Source: Pedobacter sp. ISL-64 (GTDB lineage Bacteria; Bacteroidota; Bacteroidia; Sphingobacteriales; Sphingobacteriaceae). From it: a stretch of 64,000 bases of DNA. The stretch is taken from positions 1-64,000 of the forward strand of contig NZ_JAGGPU010000009.1 of NCBI RefSeq assembly GCF_018613605.1, in the 5' to 3' direction. Of the stretch, positions 36,418-46,203 are shown piece after piece. Every line of letters begins with the position of its first letter. Positions within the stretch are counted from its first letter, which is position 1. Under the pieces are notes generated by a model. That model was given only the letters and a program-made list of their open reading frames with translations. It ran no database searches and was not told the origin of the DNA. The translations under genes and the position numbers were made by a program.

Positions 36418-37611
36418 ATGAAAAAAAATCTAATTAACGTACTACTCCTACTACTTGTTTTCGCTGTATTTACAGGATGCAAAAAAGACGAGTATGAAAT
36501 GATAAAGATTGTAAAAATGATTTCTGTTCAGCAAATGAGGGCTTTACCTGTAGGGATGATAAAAGCTATTCCTGCCCAAAAAACCGGAAAAATATACATT
36601 TACAACGATTATCTTTTCATTAATGAACCAAATGAAGGTATTCATATCTACAACAATGCTAATCCGGCTGCTCCTGTAAACGTGGGTTTTCTACAAATTC
36701 CGGGAAACGTAGATTTAGCGATCCACAACAACATCCTTTACGCTGACAATTTTATTGATTTGCTGGCTTTTGATATCTCAAATATGAACAACATCAAACA
36801 GGTAAAAAGAGTAACTGATGTTTTCAATCAATTGTATACCACAGGCGCTCAAAAGTATCTTTACATCTATAAAGACACCCTGGTAAAGAAAGAAACTTAC
36901 AAGGAAAAGAAATATTACGACGCTGCCGCTTACAGCAACAACTCTTCTTCTGGGCAAGGTGGCTCGATGGCCAGATTTACCTTAATGAATGACTATTTAT
37001 ATACTGTTGGTGTGAATAATTTAAGTTTGTTTGACGTGAAAACAGCATCAAACCCAACTTTTCTGAAGGCTATTAATTTAGGCTGGGGTGTCGAAACTAT
37101 TTTTCCTTACGAAAGCAAATTATTTATCGGCACAAATAGAGGTATGCACATTTTTAGTGCTACCGATCCGGCTAATCCCGTACAACTATCTACTTACAGC
37201 CATATTTTTGCCTGCGACCCTGTTGTTGTACAAGGCAAATATGCTTACTTTACCTTACGCACAGGCAATATGTGCATGCAAGCAAGCAATCAGTTGGAAG
37301 TTGTAGATATAGAAGATCCCACCAAACCGAAACAGATTGCAGTTTATGCTATGCAAAATCCACACGGCCTAAGCACCAGTGGCGATAATCTGTTTCTCTG
37401 CGAAGGCAATTATGGAATAAAGAGCTTCAATATTACCGATAAAACCAAAATAGGCAACAACATGTTGCAGCATTTGAATAATATTAAAAGCTTTGATGTT
37501 ATTGCAGGCCCTAAATCTTTAATCGTTACAGGAGACGATGGGGTATATCAATTTAATTATAACAATGCCGCAAATTTAAAGCAACTGAGTATAATTAAAG
37601 GACAACGTTAA
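36418..37611 (+). CDS. LVIVD-repeat lipoprotein (beta-propeller)
   Basis: A 397-residue surface or periplasmic lipoprotein (lipobox VFTGC after a hydrophobic start). Repeats of the LVIVD type are visible as INEPNEGIHIYNNANPAAPV, LLAFDISNMNNIK, LSLFDVKTASNPT, MHIFSATDPANPV and LEVVDIEDPTKPK, arranged as a propeller. It has no catalytic motif and probably binds a ligand or partner. It is flanked by terminators on both sides, so it is transcribed alone. Confidence 0.82.
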   Translation: MKKNLINVLLLLLVFAVFTGCKKDEYEMIKIVKMISVQQMRALPVGMIKAIPAQKTGKIYIYNDYLFINEPNEGIHIYNNANPAAPVNVGFLQIPGNVDLAIHNNILYADNFIDLLAFDISNMNNIKQVKRVTDVFNQLYTTGAQKYLYIYKDTLVKKETYKEKKYYDAAAYSNNSSSGQGGSMARFTLMNDYLYTVGVNNLSLFDVKTASNPTFLKAINLGWGVETIFPYESKLFIGTNRGMHIFSATDPANPVQLSTYSHIFACDPVVVQGKYAYFTLRTGNMCMQASNQLEVVDIEDPTKPKQIAVYAMQNPHGLSTSGDNLFLCEGNYGIKSFNITDKTKIGNNMLQHLNNIKSFDVIAGPKSLIVTGDDGVYQFNYNNAANLKQLSIIKGQR

Positions 37612-37687
37612 AAACTATTGTTGTAGCTTCTTTCTATTTTGCAGTCATTTCTCATAATAATATAAACTATTTCTATATTTAACACGT

Positions 37688-37725
37688 AAATACCATTCTA
37701 TTCAAATAGAATGGTATTTTTGTTT
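37688..37725 (+). terminator. Rho-independent terminator
   Basis: AAATACCATTCTATT (37688-37702) pairs with AATAGAATGGTATTT (37705-37719), then T-rich sequence. It ends within 12 bp of the tatC start codon, so the tatC promoter must overlap it or tatC depends on read-through. Confidence 0.85.
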
Positions 37726-37730
37726 TCAAC

Positions 37731-38612
37731 ATGAGCGACACTAAAAAAACTTCACTTACAAAAGCTATCGGGCAAAAGAGCACCACATTAGAGGCAGAAA
37801 TGTCTTTTTTCGATCATCTGGATGTTCTCCGTAAACATTTAATCAGGGCCGTAATTGCCATTGCCGTTTTTACGGGTATCGCTTTTTACTTCAACGAATT
37901 CATTTTAGATAAAATCATATTTGGCCCAAAAAAGCCCGATTTCTGGACCTACAGGATGATGTGCAAACTGGTAGAAAAATTTCCATCGCTTGGTGCAGAT
38001 ATGTGTATCACTAAAATTAATGGAGAGATTATTAACACCGAAATGGCCGGTCAGTTTAACCTGCAATTAAATGTTTGCGTAATGTGCGGCATCGTGGTTG
38101 GTTTCCCTTATTTATTATGGGAAGTCTGGCGTTTTATTAAACCAGCATTACACGAAAATGAACGTAAATCGGCAAGTGGTTTTGTATTTTTCGCTTCTGT
38201 ACTTTTCATTATCGGTATCTTTTTTGGCTACTTTATAGTGTGCCCATTATCAGTTAACTTTTTAACAGGTTATACGGTAAGTGCCGAAATCAAAAATACA
38301 TTCACCGTTGATTCGTATCTATCATCTGTTGCAACTTTAACCTTAGGTACCGGGATTATCTTCGAGCTTCCTGTTATTATTTTTATCCTATCAAAATTAG
38401 GTTTAATGACACCAAAATTAATGAGATCGAGCAGAAGATATGCCGCCGTAATTATCTTGATTATTGCCGCTATCGTTACCCCAACACCTGATATCATGAC
38501 GATGTTAATTGTAGCTACGCCATTATTCTTACTTTACGAGCTGAGTATTTTTGTTTCTGCATATATTGAAAAGAAGAAGAAAAAAGCCGATGCTGCGTTC
38601 TATGCTAACTAA
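37731..38612 (+). CDS. tatC: Twin-arginine translocase subunit TatC
   Basis: A 293-residue membrane protein with six helices. The cytoplasmic N-terminus carries EMSFFDHLDVLRKHLIRA, the conserved signal-recognition region. The first periplasmic loop is long, as is common in Bacteroidota. NENERKSA-type and PTPDIMTMLIVATPLFLLYE segments follow. It recognises twin-arginine signal peptides for export of folded proteins. TatA/B are not in the window. Confidence 0.94.
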   Translation: MSDTKKTSLTKAIGQKSTTLEAEMSFFDHLDVLRKHLIRAVIAIAVFTGIAFYFNEFILDKIIFGPKKPDFWTYRMMCKLVEKFPSLGADMCITKINGEIINTEMAGQFNLQLNVCVMCGIVVGFPYLLWEVWRFIKPALHENERKSASGFVFFASVLFIIGIFFGYFIVCPLSVNFLTGYTVSAEIKNTFTVDSYLSSVATLTLGTGIIFELPVIIFILSKLGLMTPKLMRSSRRYAAVIILIIAAIVTPTPDIMTMLIVATPLFLLYELSIFVSAYIEKKKKKADAAFYAN

Positions 38613-38657
38613 CAAAAACATTACGAATAGATTTTATAATTCTCTATAAATTTGACA

Positions 38658-39095
38658 ATGTCTGATACAAAAATTAAAATTGCTATTGGAGCGGATCACG
38701 CTGGGTTTGAATACAAAGAAATACTAAAAGATTTTTTACAGGATTACGAAGTAAAAGATTTTGGTACTTACTCAGAAAATTCTGTTGATTATCCAGATTT
38801 TGCCCATCCAGTTGCTGCTGCTGTAGAAAATGGAGAATTTACTTATGGGATTTTACTTTGTGGATCGGCAAACGGTGTAGCCATCACTGCTAACAAGCAT
38901 CAGCATATCAGGGCAGGTTTATGTTGGGAGAATGAAGTTGCTTCTTTGGTACGCAAGCACAATAACGCAAACGTTTTGTGTATACCTGCCAGATTTGTTT
39001 CGGAAGAACTGGCTAAAGAGATTACCACAACCTTTTTAACAACTGAATTTGAGGGCGGGCGTCACCAAAACAGGGTTGAAAAGATTTCGTGCTAA
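38658..39095 (+). CDS. rpiB: Ribose 5-phosphate isomerase B
   Basis: A 145-residue enzyme from the ATG at 38658 (a TTG two codons earlier is possible). It has the family start IAIGADHAGFEYKE, the phosphate/active-site segment LLCGSANGVAITANKH with the catalytic cysteine, and RAGLCWENEVA. It interconverts ribose 5-phosphate and ribulose 5-phosphate. It follows tatC by 45 bp and may be cotranscribed with it and the M28 peptidase. Confidence 0.94.
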   Translation: MSDTKIKIAIGADHAGFEYKEILKDFLQDYEVKDFGTYSENSVDYPDFAHPVAAAVENGEFTYGILLCGSANGVAITANKHQHIRAGLCWENEVASLVRKHNNANVLCIPARFVSEELAKEITTTFLTTEFEGGRHQNRVEKISC

Positions 39096-39121
39096 CAAGA
39101 AAATAACTAACTATTATCATA

Positions 39122-40756
39122 ATGAATAAAAATTTTTTAACCCTTGGCCTGGTATCGCTTGTTACGGCAAGTTGCTTTAGCCAGGTAAAGCCCCTTATAC
39201 CGAATAAGGATGCTATAAAATTCAGCAAGGCCATTAGCCCTGAAAATGCATATAAACATCTTTCAGTATTGGCATCTGATGCGTACGAAGGCCGCGAAAC
39301 AGGAACAAAGGGTGCCTGGATGGCTGCTGATTATATCCGCGATTATTTCAAATCGTTAGGCTTAAAAGCCCCTGTAAATGGCAGTTATTTCCAAAAAATT
39401 GATCTGGTTAACGTTACACTAAAAGAAAGTCAGGTAACGGTAAATGGCCAGCCTAAAGAATACCAGAAAGATTATTTGGTGTCTCCCAGCTTAATAAGCG
39501 ATCAAGGTTTTACTTTCTCAGCCAACGAACTTGTATTTATTGGTTATGGTTTAAAGAAAGACAACTATAACGATTTTACAGGTACCGATATCAAAGGAAA
39601 AGTGGTGATCATGTTTAATGGTGGAGATCCAACCGTAAAACCGGGTACAAGAATTGATAGAGCAGCTTATCGTGCTACGCTTGAAGCAAGGGCAAAGTAT
39701 TTTGCAGAAAATAATGTGAAAGCAATTATCCTGATCGACCCAGCAGTTGATAGAATAACTGAAAACACCAAGCAAACTCTCAAAAAAGGTAAGGTAATGG
39801 TGAAAACCAATGCTGCTATCGAAGCTCAAAAGCAAAACGATATTCCACGCATCTCGATATCTGTCGCTTTAGCAAACGATCTGTTAAAAGTATCGAATAC
39901 TACAGTAGCCGATCTGCAAAAGAAAATAGTAGATAGTCAGGCTCCTGCCTCTCAAGTATTAAATATACCTTTCTCAGCAAGTGCTGCAAAAACAGAAACA
40001 CCAGTAAGATGCGAAAACGTTTTGGGTTACTTAGAAGGTTCAGATCCGATACTAAAAAAAGAAGTATTGATCCTTACAGGCCACTATGACCATATTGGCT
40101 TAGTAACTGATCCAGATGCAAAAGACAAAGTGAACAACGGAGCAGATGATGATGGATCTGGAACTACAGGCGTATTGTTAATGGCAAAAGCATTTACAGA
40201 TGCAAAAAAAGCTGGAAAAGGTTCTAAACGCAGTATCTTATTTATGACTGTTGTTGGTGAAGAAAAAGGACTTTGGGGTTCTGAATGGTATTCTGAGCAT
40301 CCGGTTTTCCCTGTTGAAAACACCATTGCTGATTTAAATACCGATATGATTGGCCGTACTGGCGAAGAATATTTAGGTAAAGCAGATTCTGCAAATTACA
40401 TTTACTCTGTAGGCTCGAGAATGTTGAGCAGTGATTTGGCTAACTTAAGTGAGCGAGTTAACGCAACCTATACTAAAATGAAACTGGATTATAAATACGA
40501 TGATCCAAAAGATCCTGAGCAGATTTATTACCGTTCAGATCATTATAACTTTGCTAAATTGGGTATTCCGATCATCTTCTATTATGATGGCATGTTACAA
40601 CAAGACTACCACAAACCTGGTGATGAAGTAAGCAAAATTAACTTCCCACTTTTGGCCAAAAGAGCAAAACTAACCTACTTTACCGCATGGGAATTGGCCA
40701 ACAGAGCAAAACGCCCGGCAGTAGATATGGATGGAAAAGGAAATCCAAAGAAATAA
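39122..40756 (+). CDS. Secreted M28-family metallopeptidase with PA-like insert
   Basis: A 544-residue protein with a signal peptide (LTLGLVSLVTASCFS). A PA-like domain lies near 130-260. The M28 domain has the complete zinc set: GHYDHIG near residue 320, NGADDDGSG, GEEKGLWGSEW, LNTDMIGR and YRSDHYNF. It is a periplasmic or secreted aminopeptidase. It follows rpiB by 26 bp and is followed by a terminator. Confidence 0.92.
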   Translation: MNKNFLTLGLVSLVTASCFSQVKPLIPNKDAIKFSKAISPENAYKHLSVLASDAYEGRETGTKGAWMAADYIRDYFKSLGLKAPVNGSYFQKIDLVNVTLKESQVTVNGQPKEYQKDYLVSPSLISDQGFTFSANELVFIGYGLKKDNYNDFTGTDIKGKVVIMFNGGDPTVKPGTRIDRAAYRATLEARAKYFAENNVKAIILIDPAVDRITENTKQTLKKGKVMVKTNAAIEAQKQNDIPRISISVALANDLLKVSNTTVADLQKKIVDSQAPASQVLNIPFSASAAKTETPVRCENVLGYLEGSDPILKKEVLILTGHYDHIGLVTDPDAKDKVNNGADDDGSGTTGVLLMAKAFTDAKKAGKGSKRSILFMTVVGEEKGLWGSEWYSEHPVFPVENTIADLNTDMIGRTGEEYLGKADSANYIYSVGSRMLSSDLANLSERVNATYTKMKLDYKYDDPKDPEQIYYRSDHYNFAKLGIPIIFYYDGMLQQDYHKPGDEVSKINFPLLAKRAKLTYFTAWELANRAKRPAVDMDGKGNPKK

Positions 40757-40771
40757 TAATTCAAAATACTT

Positions 40772-40799
40772 AGCCTCGACAAAATGTCGGGGCTTTTTT
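40772..40799 (+). terminator. Rho-independent terminator
   Basis: AGCCTCGAC (40772-40780) pairs with GTCGGGGCT (40786-40794, one T-G wobble), followed by six T. Confidence 0.9.
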
Positions 40800-40833
40800 A
40801 TGCACAATACCTTTTCGCGCCTGCATAAATTCC

Positions 40834-40841
40834 TATCTTTG
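40834..40841 (+). promoter_or_regulatory. Bacteroidota -7 element (TATCTTTG)
   Basis: TATCTTTG fits TAnnTTTG, about 70 bp before the LutB-type gene. Transcription would start near 40848. Confidence 0.5.
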
Positions 40842-40910
40842 ATTTTATAACGAAATAGCTAAGAACTAAAATCAGTTAATATTCGTTACCCTATTACAAA
40901 ATAACTATTG

Positions 40911-42296
40911 ATGAATATTGCCGAGGAATTTTTAGAGAAATCTGACGAGAAAGCTTTCGATCTACCGCATCGTAAAACCATAAATTATAATATTGGGAAA
41001 TACAATGCAGCTGTTGAACGGGGCTTATCAAAATTCGAAAATTTAGAGGCATCCAAAAAAAAGGCACACGTAATCAAATGGCGTGTGATGGAAAACCTTG
41101 ATAAGTTCTTGCCAGAATTTGAATCAAATTTCCAACGCCGTGGCGGTAAGGTAATCTGGGCCAATGATGCTGAAGAAGCCCAACAGGAAATCCTCAACAT
41201 CATCAAAAGAAACAATGGCAAAACGGTTATCAAATCAAAATCGATGACCACCGAGGAAATCCACTTAAACGATTTCCTGGAAAAGAACAACATCGAATCT
41301 TTAGAAAGTGATCTGGGCGAATACATTGTTCAACTGCTTGGACAGGCTCCCTACCATATTGTTACCCCGGCCATGCACCTAAGTGCAACAGATATAGCGC
41401 AGTTATTTCACGATAAATTTGGCACACCTATCGATGCCACTCCCCCGCAGCTGGTACAAAAAGCAAGAGAATTACTCCGCGATAAATACCTGAATGCCGA
41501 TATTGGTATTAGTGGCGGAAATTTTTTAATTGCCGATAGCGGAAGTATTGCCCTAACTGAGAATGAAGGCAATGCACGTTTAAGCACCACTTTCCCTAAA
41601 ATCCACATTGCTATTGTGGGTATTGAAAAAGTAATTCCTTCGATGGCAGATCTTGATCTGTTCTGGCCTTTACTGGCATCGCACGGAACTGGGCAAAACT
41701 TAACGGTTTATAATACCATTTTAAGTGGTCCACGCCAACCCAATGAAACAGATGGACCCGAGGAAATGTATGTGATTTTGCTGGATAATGGCCGCACCAA
41801 TTTATTGGCACAAAAAGACCAGAGACAGGGCTTGTACTGCATCCGTTGTGGTGCGTGTTTAAATGCCTGCCCGGTTTATAAAAATATTGGTGGCCATACT
41901 TATAACACAACCTATAGCGGCCCAATCGGCTCTGTAATCACCCCGCATTTAAAGGGCATGGAAGAGTTTAAACATTTAAGCTATGCGTCTAGTCTTTGCG
42001 GCAAATGTTCTGAGGTATGCCCGGTAAAAATCGATATTCATAAAATGCTCTTACTTAACCGTAGAGATGCTGCTGCAGGGCACGAAAATGGCAAAAAAGA
42101 AGAAATCGGCTGGAGCATGTTCAGCAGAATGATGCAAAAACGCAAATGGATGGATTTCTTTGGCGGCAAGTTTAAAAACTTTATGCTCAAAAGATTTTTC
42201 AAAAAGAGCTGGGGCAAATACCGGGAGATGCCTAAAGTTGCCGATAAGTCTTTTGCTAAACAATGGGAAGAATTGAAAAAAAATAAGGAGTCTTAA
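40911..42296 (+). CDS. LutB/LldF-type iron-sulfur lactate utilisation protein
   Basis: A 461-residue protein. The N-terminal two thirds are the LUD domain (VNT: KSMTTEEIHLNDFLE, NFLIADSGSIALTENEGN). Two cysteine clusters bind iron-sulfur centres: C310-x2-C313-x2-C316-x3-C320 (CIRCGACLNACP) and C363-x2-C366-x3-C370 (CGKCSEVCP). With LutA and LutC it would oxidise L-lactate to pyruvate. Neither partner is adjacent here; the next gene is a 2-oxoacid dehydrogenase E1, which fits pyruvate or branched-chain oxoacid use. Confidence 0.9.
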   Translation: MNIAEEFLEKSDEKAFDLPHRKTINYNIGKYNAAVERGLSKFENLEASKKKAHVIKWRVMENLDKFLPEFESNFQRRGGKVIWANDAEEAQQEILNIIKRNNGKTVIKSKSMTTEEIHLNDFLEKNNIESLESDLGEYIVQLLGQAPYHIVTPAMHLSATDIAQLFHDKFGTPIDATPPQLVQKARELLRDKYLNADIGISGGNFLIADSGSIALTENEGNARLSTTFPKIHIAIVGIEKVIPSMADLDLFWPLLASHGTGQNLTVYNTILSGPRQPNETDGPEEMYVILLDNGRTNLLAQKDQRQGLYCIRCGACLNACPVYKNIGGHTYNTTYSGPIGSVITPHLKGMEEFKHLSYASSLCGKCSEVCPVKIDIHKMLLLNRRDAAAGHENGKKEEIGWSMFSRMMQKRKWMDFFGGKFKNFMLKRFFKKSWGKYREMPKVADKSFAKQWEELKKNKES

Positions 42297-42326
42297 ATCA
42301 GGACTCATTAGTCAAAATAACCAGAT

Positions 42327-44303
42327 ATGCAATTTAACAGAGGTGATAAAGACGACGAGTTCTTATTGAACTTATACAGAAGATTACTTTACCCTCGGAT
42401 GGTTGAAGACAAAATGCTTAAGCTTTTGCGTCAGGGCAGGATTGGCAAGTGGTTTTCGGGCATTGGCCAGGAAGCAATAGCTGTTGGCAGTACCTTAGCC
42501 ATGCAAAGTGATGAGTACATTTTGCCTATGCACCGTAATTTAGGCGTTTTTACCTCTCGCGATATTCCATTAAAAAAATTAATGGCCCAATGGCAGGGCA
42601 AAATTACCGGCTTCACCAAAGGCCGCGACCGCTCTTTCCATTTCGGCACACAAGAATATAAAATTATTGGGATGATATCCCACCTTGGCCCGCAGATGGC
42701 CTTAGCTGATGGTATTGCACTGGCAGATGTTTTAGCTAATAAACCGCACGCCACATTAGTTTACACCGGAGAAGGGGCAACCAGTGAAGGCGATTTCCAC
42801 GAAGCAGTAAATGTTGCTGCAGTTTGGAACCTTCCTGTTATTTTCCTGATCGAAAATAATGGATATGGACTTTCCACTCCAAAATCGGAGCAGTTCAGGT
42901 GCAAAAACCTGGTTGATAAGGCCATTGGTTATGGCGTAGAGGGCATTCAGATAGATGGAAATAATATTCTAGAAGTTTATAATACCATTAACCAGCTGGC
43001 TATGGAAATCCGAAAAGATCCAAGACCGGTTTTGGTAGAGTGCCTAACTTTCAGAATGCGTGGACATGAAGAAGCATCAGGTACTAAATACGTTCCGCAA
43101 GAATTGTTGGATGAGTGGGGAAAGAAAGATCCTTTGAGTAATTACGAAGCGTATTTAATTGAACAGGGTATTTTAACCTCAGATTCAATTATCGACATCA
43201 AAATCCAGGTTAAAAGAGATATAGAGCTGGAAGTTGAAGAAGCTTTTAATGAAGATGAGCCGATCGCTAATGCCGATCAGGAAGAGGCTGATATGTATTT
43301 CCCCTACAGTCAACAGGTTATTCAACCAGATCATTCTTCTACAGAAAAAAGATATCTGGATGCCATAACCGATGGCCTGGATCTGGCCATGCAAAAACAC
43401 CCCAACCTGGTTTTAATGGGGCAGGACATTGCCGATTATGGTGGAGCTTTTAAAATTACGGATGGTTTTATTGCTAAATATGGCAAAGGCAGAGTGCGTA
43501 ATACTCCCATTTGTGAATCGGCCATTGTTGGCGCAGGTTTAGGTCTATCTATAAATGGTTATAAAGCAGTTGTAGAAATGCAATTTGCCGATTTTGTCAC
43601 CGTAGGTTTCAACCAGATTGTAAATAACCTGGCCAAAACACATTACCGCTGGGGCGAAAAGGCCGATGTGGTGGTGCGCATGCCCACGGGTGCCGGAACA
43701 GGTGCAGGTCCGTTTCATTCACAAAGTAATGAAGCCTGGTTTACCAAAACACCGGGTTTAAAAATTGTTTATCCGGCTTTCCCTGAAGATGCGAAAGGTT
43801 TGCTGTTGGCAGCGATTGAAGATCCAAACCCAGTGCTTTATTTCGAACATAAATACCTCTACAGGAGTTTAAGTGCTCCTGTTCCTAATGGCTACTATAC
43901 TACAGAGATTGGTAAAGCAGTTAGGCTTGCCGAAGGAAGTAAATTCGCGATTATTACTTACGGGCTGGGTGTACATTGGGCTTTAGATTACCTGAAACAA
44001 TATCCTGAAAGCTATGCCACATTAATCGATCTGCGCACGCTTCAGCCCTGGGATAAAGAAACAGTAAGGGCAGCGGTTAAAGCAACAGGAAGGGTTTTAA
44101 TTTTGCATGAGGATACCTTAACCAATGGCTTTGGCGCCGAACTATCTGCCTGGGTTGGAGAGCACTGTTTCTCTTTTTTGGATGCACCTGTAATGCGCTG
44201 TGCAAGCTTAGATACGGCGATCCCAATGAGTAAGGTATTGGAGGAAGATTTCTTGGCCAAAGCAAGATTAGCAGAAATGATTGATAAATTATTGAAATAT
44301 TAA
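42327..44303 (+). CDS. 2-oxoacid dehydrogenase E1 component, alpha-beta fusion
   Basis: A 658-residue fusion. The alpha half (1 to about 330) has the thiamine diphosphate motif GEGATSEGDFHEAVN...ENNGYG and the E1-alpha loop RMRGHEEASGT. The beta half (about 345-658) begins YLDAITDGLDLAMQ and has MGQDIADYGGAF and VEMQFADF. Fused E1 of this form is typical of Bacteroidota branched-chain or related oxoacid dehydrogenases. It feeds acyl groups to E2, which is not in the window. It lies 30 bp after the LutB-type gene. Confidence 0.92.
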   Translation: MQFNRGDKDDEFLLNLYRRLLYPRMVEDKMLKLLRQGRIGKWFSGIGQEAIAVGSTLAMQSDEYILPMHRNLGVFTSRDIPLKKLMAQWQGKITGFTKGRDRSFHFGTQEYKIIGMISHLGPQMALADGIALADVLANKPHATLVYTGEGATSEGDFHEAVNVAAVWNLPVIFLIENNGYGLSTPKSEQFRCKNLVDKAIGYGVEGIQIDGNNILEVYNTINQLAMEIRKDPRPVLVECLTFRMRGHEEASGTKYVPQELLDEWGKKDPLSNYEAYLIEQGILTSDSIIDIKIQVKRDIELEVEEAFNEDEPIANADQEEADMYFPYSQQVIQPDHSSTEKRYLDAITDGLDLAMQKHPNLVLMGQDIADYGGAFKITDGFIAKYGKGRVRNTPICESAIVGAGLGLSINGYKAVVEMQFADFVTVGFNQIVNNLAKTHYRWGEKADVVVRMPTGAGTGAGPFHSQSNEAWFTKTPGLKIVYPAFPEDAKGLLLAAIEDPNPVLYFEHKYLYRSLSAPVPNGYYTTEIGKAVRLAEGSKFAIITYGLGVHWALDYLKQYPESYATLIDLRTLQPWDKETVRAAVKATGRVLILHEDTLTNGFGAELSAWVGEHCFSFLDAPVMRCASLDTAIPMSKVLEEDFLAKARLAEMIDKLLKY

Positions 44304-44309
44304 GAAGGT

Positions 44310-44384
44310 GGTTAATTGTATAAACTGTTTGAATTGGTTAATTGCTAAAGTAAATCGACAGTTAACCAATTTATACAATTAACC
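44310..44384. repeat. Nested inverted repeat
   Basis: GGTTAATTGTATAAA (44310-44324) pairs with TTTATACAATTAACC (44370-44384). Inside, ATTGGTTAA (44333-44341) pairs with TTAACCAAT (44362-44370). It fills the gap before adenine deaminase and may stop E1 transcripts. Confidence 0.75.
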
Positions 44385-44403
44385 AGTTAAACATAAAGAA
44401 TGC

Positions 44404-46041
44404 ATGAGCAATTTTAAAGTCGAAGGGAATATCATCAACATCACAAAGCGAAATATTTTCTTTGGCGAAGTAGCCGTTGAGGGTGGAAAAATAAAATCAA
44501 TCTCTAAAATTTCTGAACAGAAAGAAGGAGCACATTTTATCTCTCCAGGTTTTATAGATAGCCATGTGCATATCGAAAGCAGCATGCTAATTCCAAGTGA
44601 GTTTGCGCGGTTAGCAGTAGTTCATGGAACCGTTTCCACAATTAGCGATCCACACGAAATTGCCAACGTTTGTGGTATGGAAGGTGTAGAATTTATGATT
44701 GAAAATGGCAATACCGTTCCTTTTAAATTCAATTTTGGTGCCCCAAGCTGTGTTCCGGCTACTGTTTTCGAAACTGCTGGAGCCGAATTAAATCATGATG
44801 ATGTGAAGGCACTTTTAGAACGCCCTGAAATAAAATACCTGAGTGAAATGATGAATTTTCCAGGCGTACTTTATAAAGATGATGAAGTTTTAAAAAAGAT
44901 TGCTGCTGCTCATAAACTAGGTAAACCAGTTGATGGACATGCACCAGGTTTACGCGGCGATACTGTTCAACAATATATCAATGCCGGAATTTCTACCGAT
45001 CACGAATGTTTTACCGCCGAAGAAGCATTAGATAAATTACAGCGCGGCATGAAAATCCTAATCCGTGAAGGAAGCGCAGCCAAAAATTTTGAGGCGCTGA
45101 TCGATCTACTGAACGATTGGCCCGAAATGATGATGTTCTGCAGCGACGATAAACATCCGGACAGTTTAGTCGAAAACCATATTAATCAGCTCTGTGCAAG
45201 AGCAGTAGAAAAAGGAATTGATATATTCAATATACTCCGGGCGGCCTGCATCAATCCTATTCTTCACTATAAATTAGACGTTGGCTCACTCCAGATTAAT
45301 GATGATGCAGATTTTATCGTACTTGAAGATTTAAAAACATTCAAAGTTAAACAAACCTATATAGATGGGCTGTTGCTTGCCGAAAATGGAAAAACAGTGG
45401 GCAATTGGGTAAAACATGTCGAAGATCGAGAATCGGTAAATCATTTCGACTGCAGTTTGAAAAGGGAAGAAGATTTTATTTATCCATTCACCGGACAAAA
45501 AGAAATTCCAGTTATTGAAGCGTTAGACGGACAACTGATTACCAACAGGTTATCTGCCAGACCGAAAATTTTAAATCAAAATATCGTTAGTGATCTGGAA
45601 AACGATGTTTTGAAAATGGTGGTGGTAAACCGTTACCATGATGCCCCTATTGCTGTCTCATTTGTAAAGAACTTTGGTTTAAAAGGAGGAGCAATTGCAT
45701 CAAGTGTTGCACACGATAGTCATAACATTATTGCTGTCGGCATAGACGATAAAAGTATCTGCGAAGTCGTAAATCTGGTGATTAATGAAACCGGTGGCGT
45801 AGTGGCATTGGGAAATGGGAAAAAAGAAGTTTTAGCTTTACCAGTAGCAGGCTTAATGAGCAACCATAACGGTTATCAGGTTGCAGAAAGTTATACTTCA
45901 ATCGATCAATTTGCGAAAGATTTAGGCTCTACTTTACTCGCCCCTTTCATGACGCTTTCTTTTATGGCCTTATTGGTAATACCACACTTAAAACTAAGTG
46001 ACAAAGGTTTATTTGATGGGGATGAGTTTAAGTTTGTATAG
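44404..46041 (+). CDS. ade: Adenine deaminase
   Basis: A 545-residue amidohydrolase. The metal motif is SHVHIESSM with H54 and H56, followed by [29 protein letters not shown] and [10 protein letters not shown]. The C-terminal adenine deaminase domain includes [12 protein letters not shown]. It deaminates adenine to hypoxanthine for purine salvage. Length and domain order are normal. It stands alone between two inverted repeats. Confidence 0.93.
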   Translation: MSNFKVEGNIINITKRNIFFGEVAVEGGKIKSISKISEQKEGAHFISPGFIDSHVHIESSMLIPSEFARLAVVHGTVSTISDPHEIANVCGMEGVEFMIENGNTVPFKFNFGAPSCVPATVFETAGAELNHDDVKALLERPEIKYLSEMMNFPGVLYKDDEVLKKIAAAHKLGKPVDGHAPGLRGDTVQQYINAGISTDHECFTAEEALDKLQRGMKILIREGSAAKNFEALIDLLNDWPEMMMFCSDDKHPDSLVENHINQLCARAVEKGIDIFNILRAACINPILHYKLDVGSLQINDDADFIVLEDLKTFKVKQTYIDGLLLAENGKTVGNWVKHVEDRESVNHFDCSLKREEDFIYPFTGQKEIPVIEALDGQLITNRLSARPKILNQNIVSDLENDVLKMVVVNRYHDAPIAVSFVKNFGLKGGAIASSVAHDSHNIIAVGIDDKSICEVVNLVINETGGVVALGNGKKEVLALPVAGLMSNHNGYQVAESYTSIDQFAKDLGSTLLAPFMTLSFMALLVIPHLKLSDKGLFDGDEFKFV

Positions 46042-46048
46042 ATATAAT

Positions 46049-46132
46049 CGTCATTGCGAGGTACGAAGCAATCCTACAACGATCGCTAGTAAAACCCCAA
46101 GCATTAAGATTGCTTCGTACCTCGCAATGACG
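46049..46132. repeat. Inverted repeat with 25-bp perfect arms (family D)
   Basis: The left arm (46049-46073) starts CGTCATTGCGAGGTACGAAG and continues CAATC. The right arm (46108-46132) is its exact reverse complement; the spacer is 34 bp. A single arm with one difference (GCACGAAG for GTACGAAG) occurs at 63008-63033. Confidence 0.9.
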
Positions 46133-46203
46133 AACACTTTAAATTTGTTATATTAATTACTAAAGATGCTGAAACAAGTTCAGCAGGACGATCGCGAAAA
46201 AAA

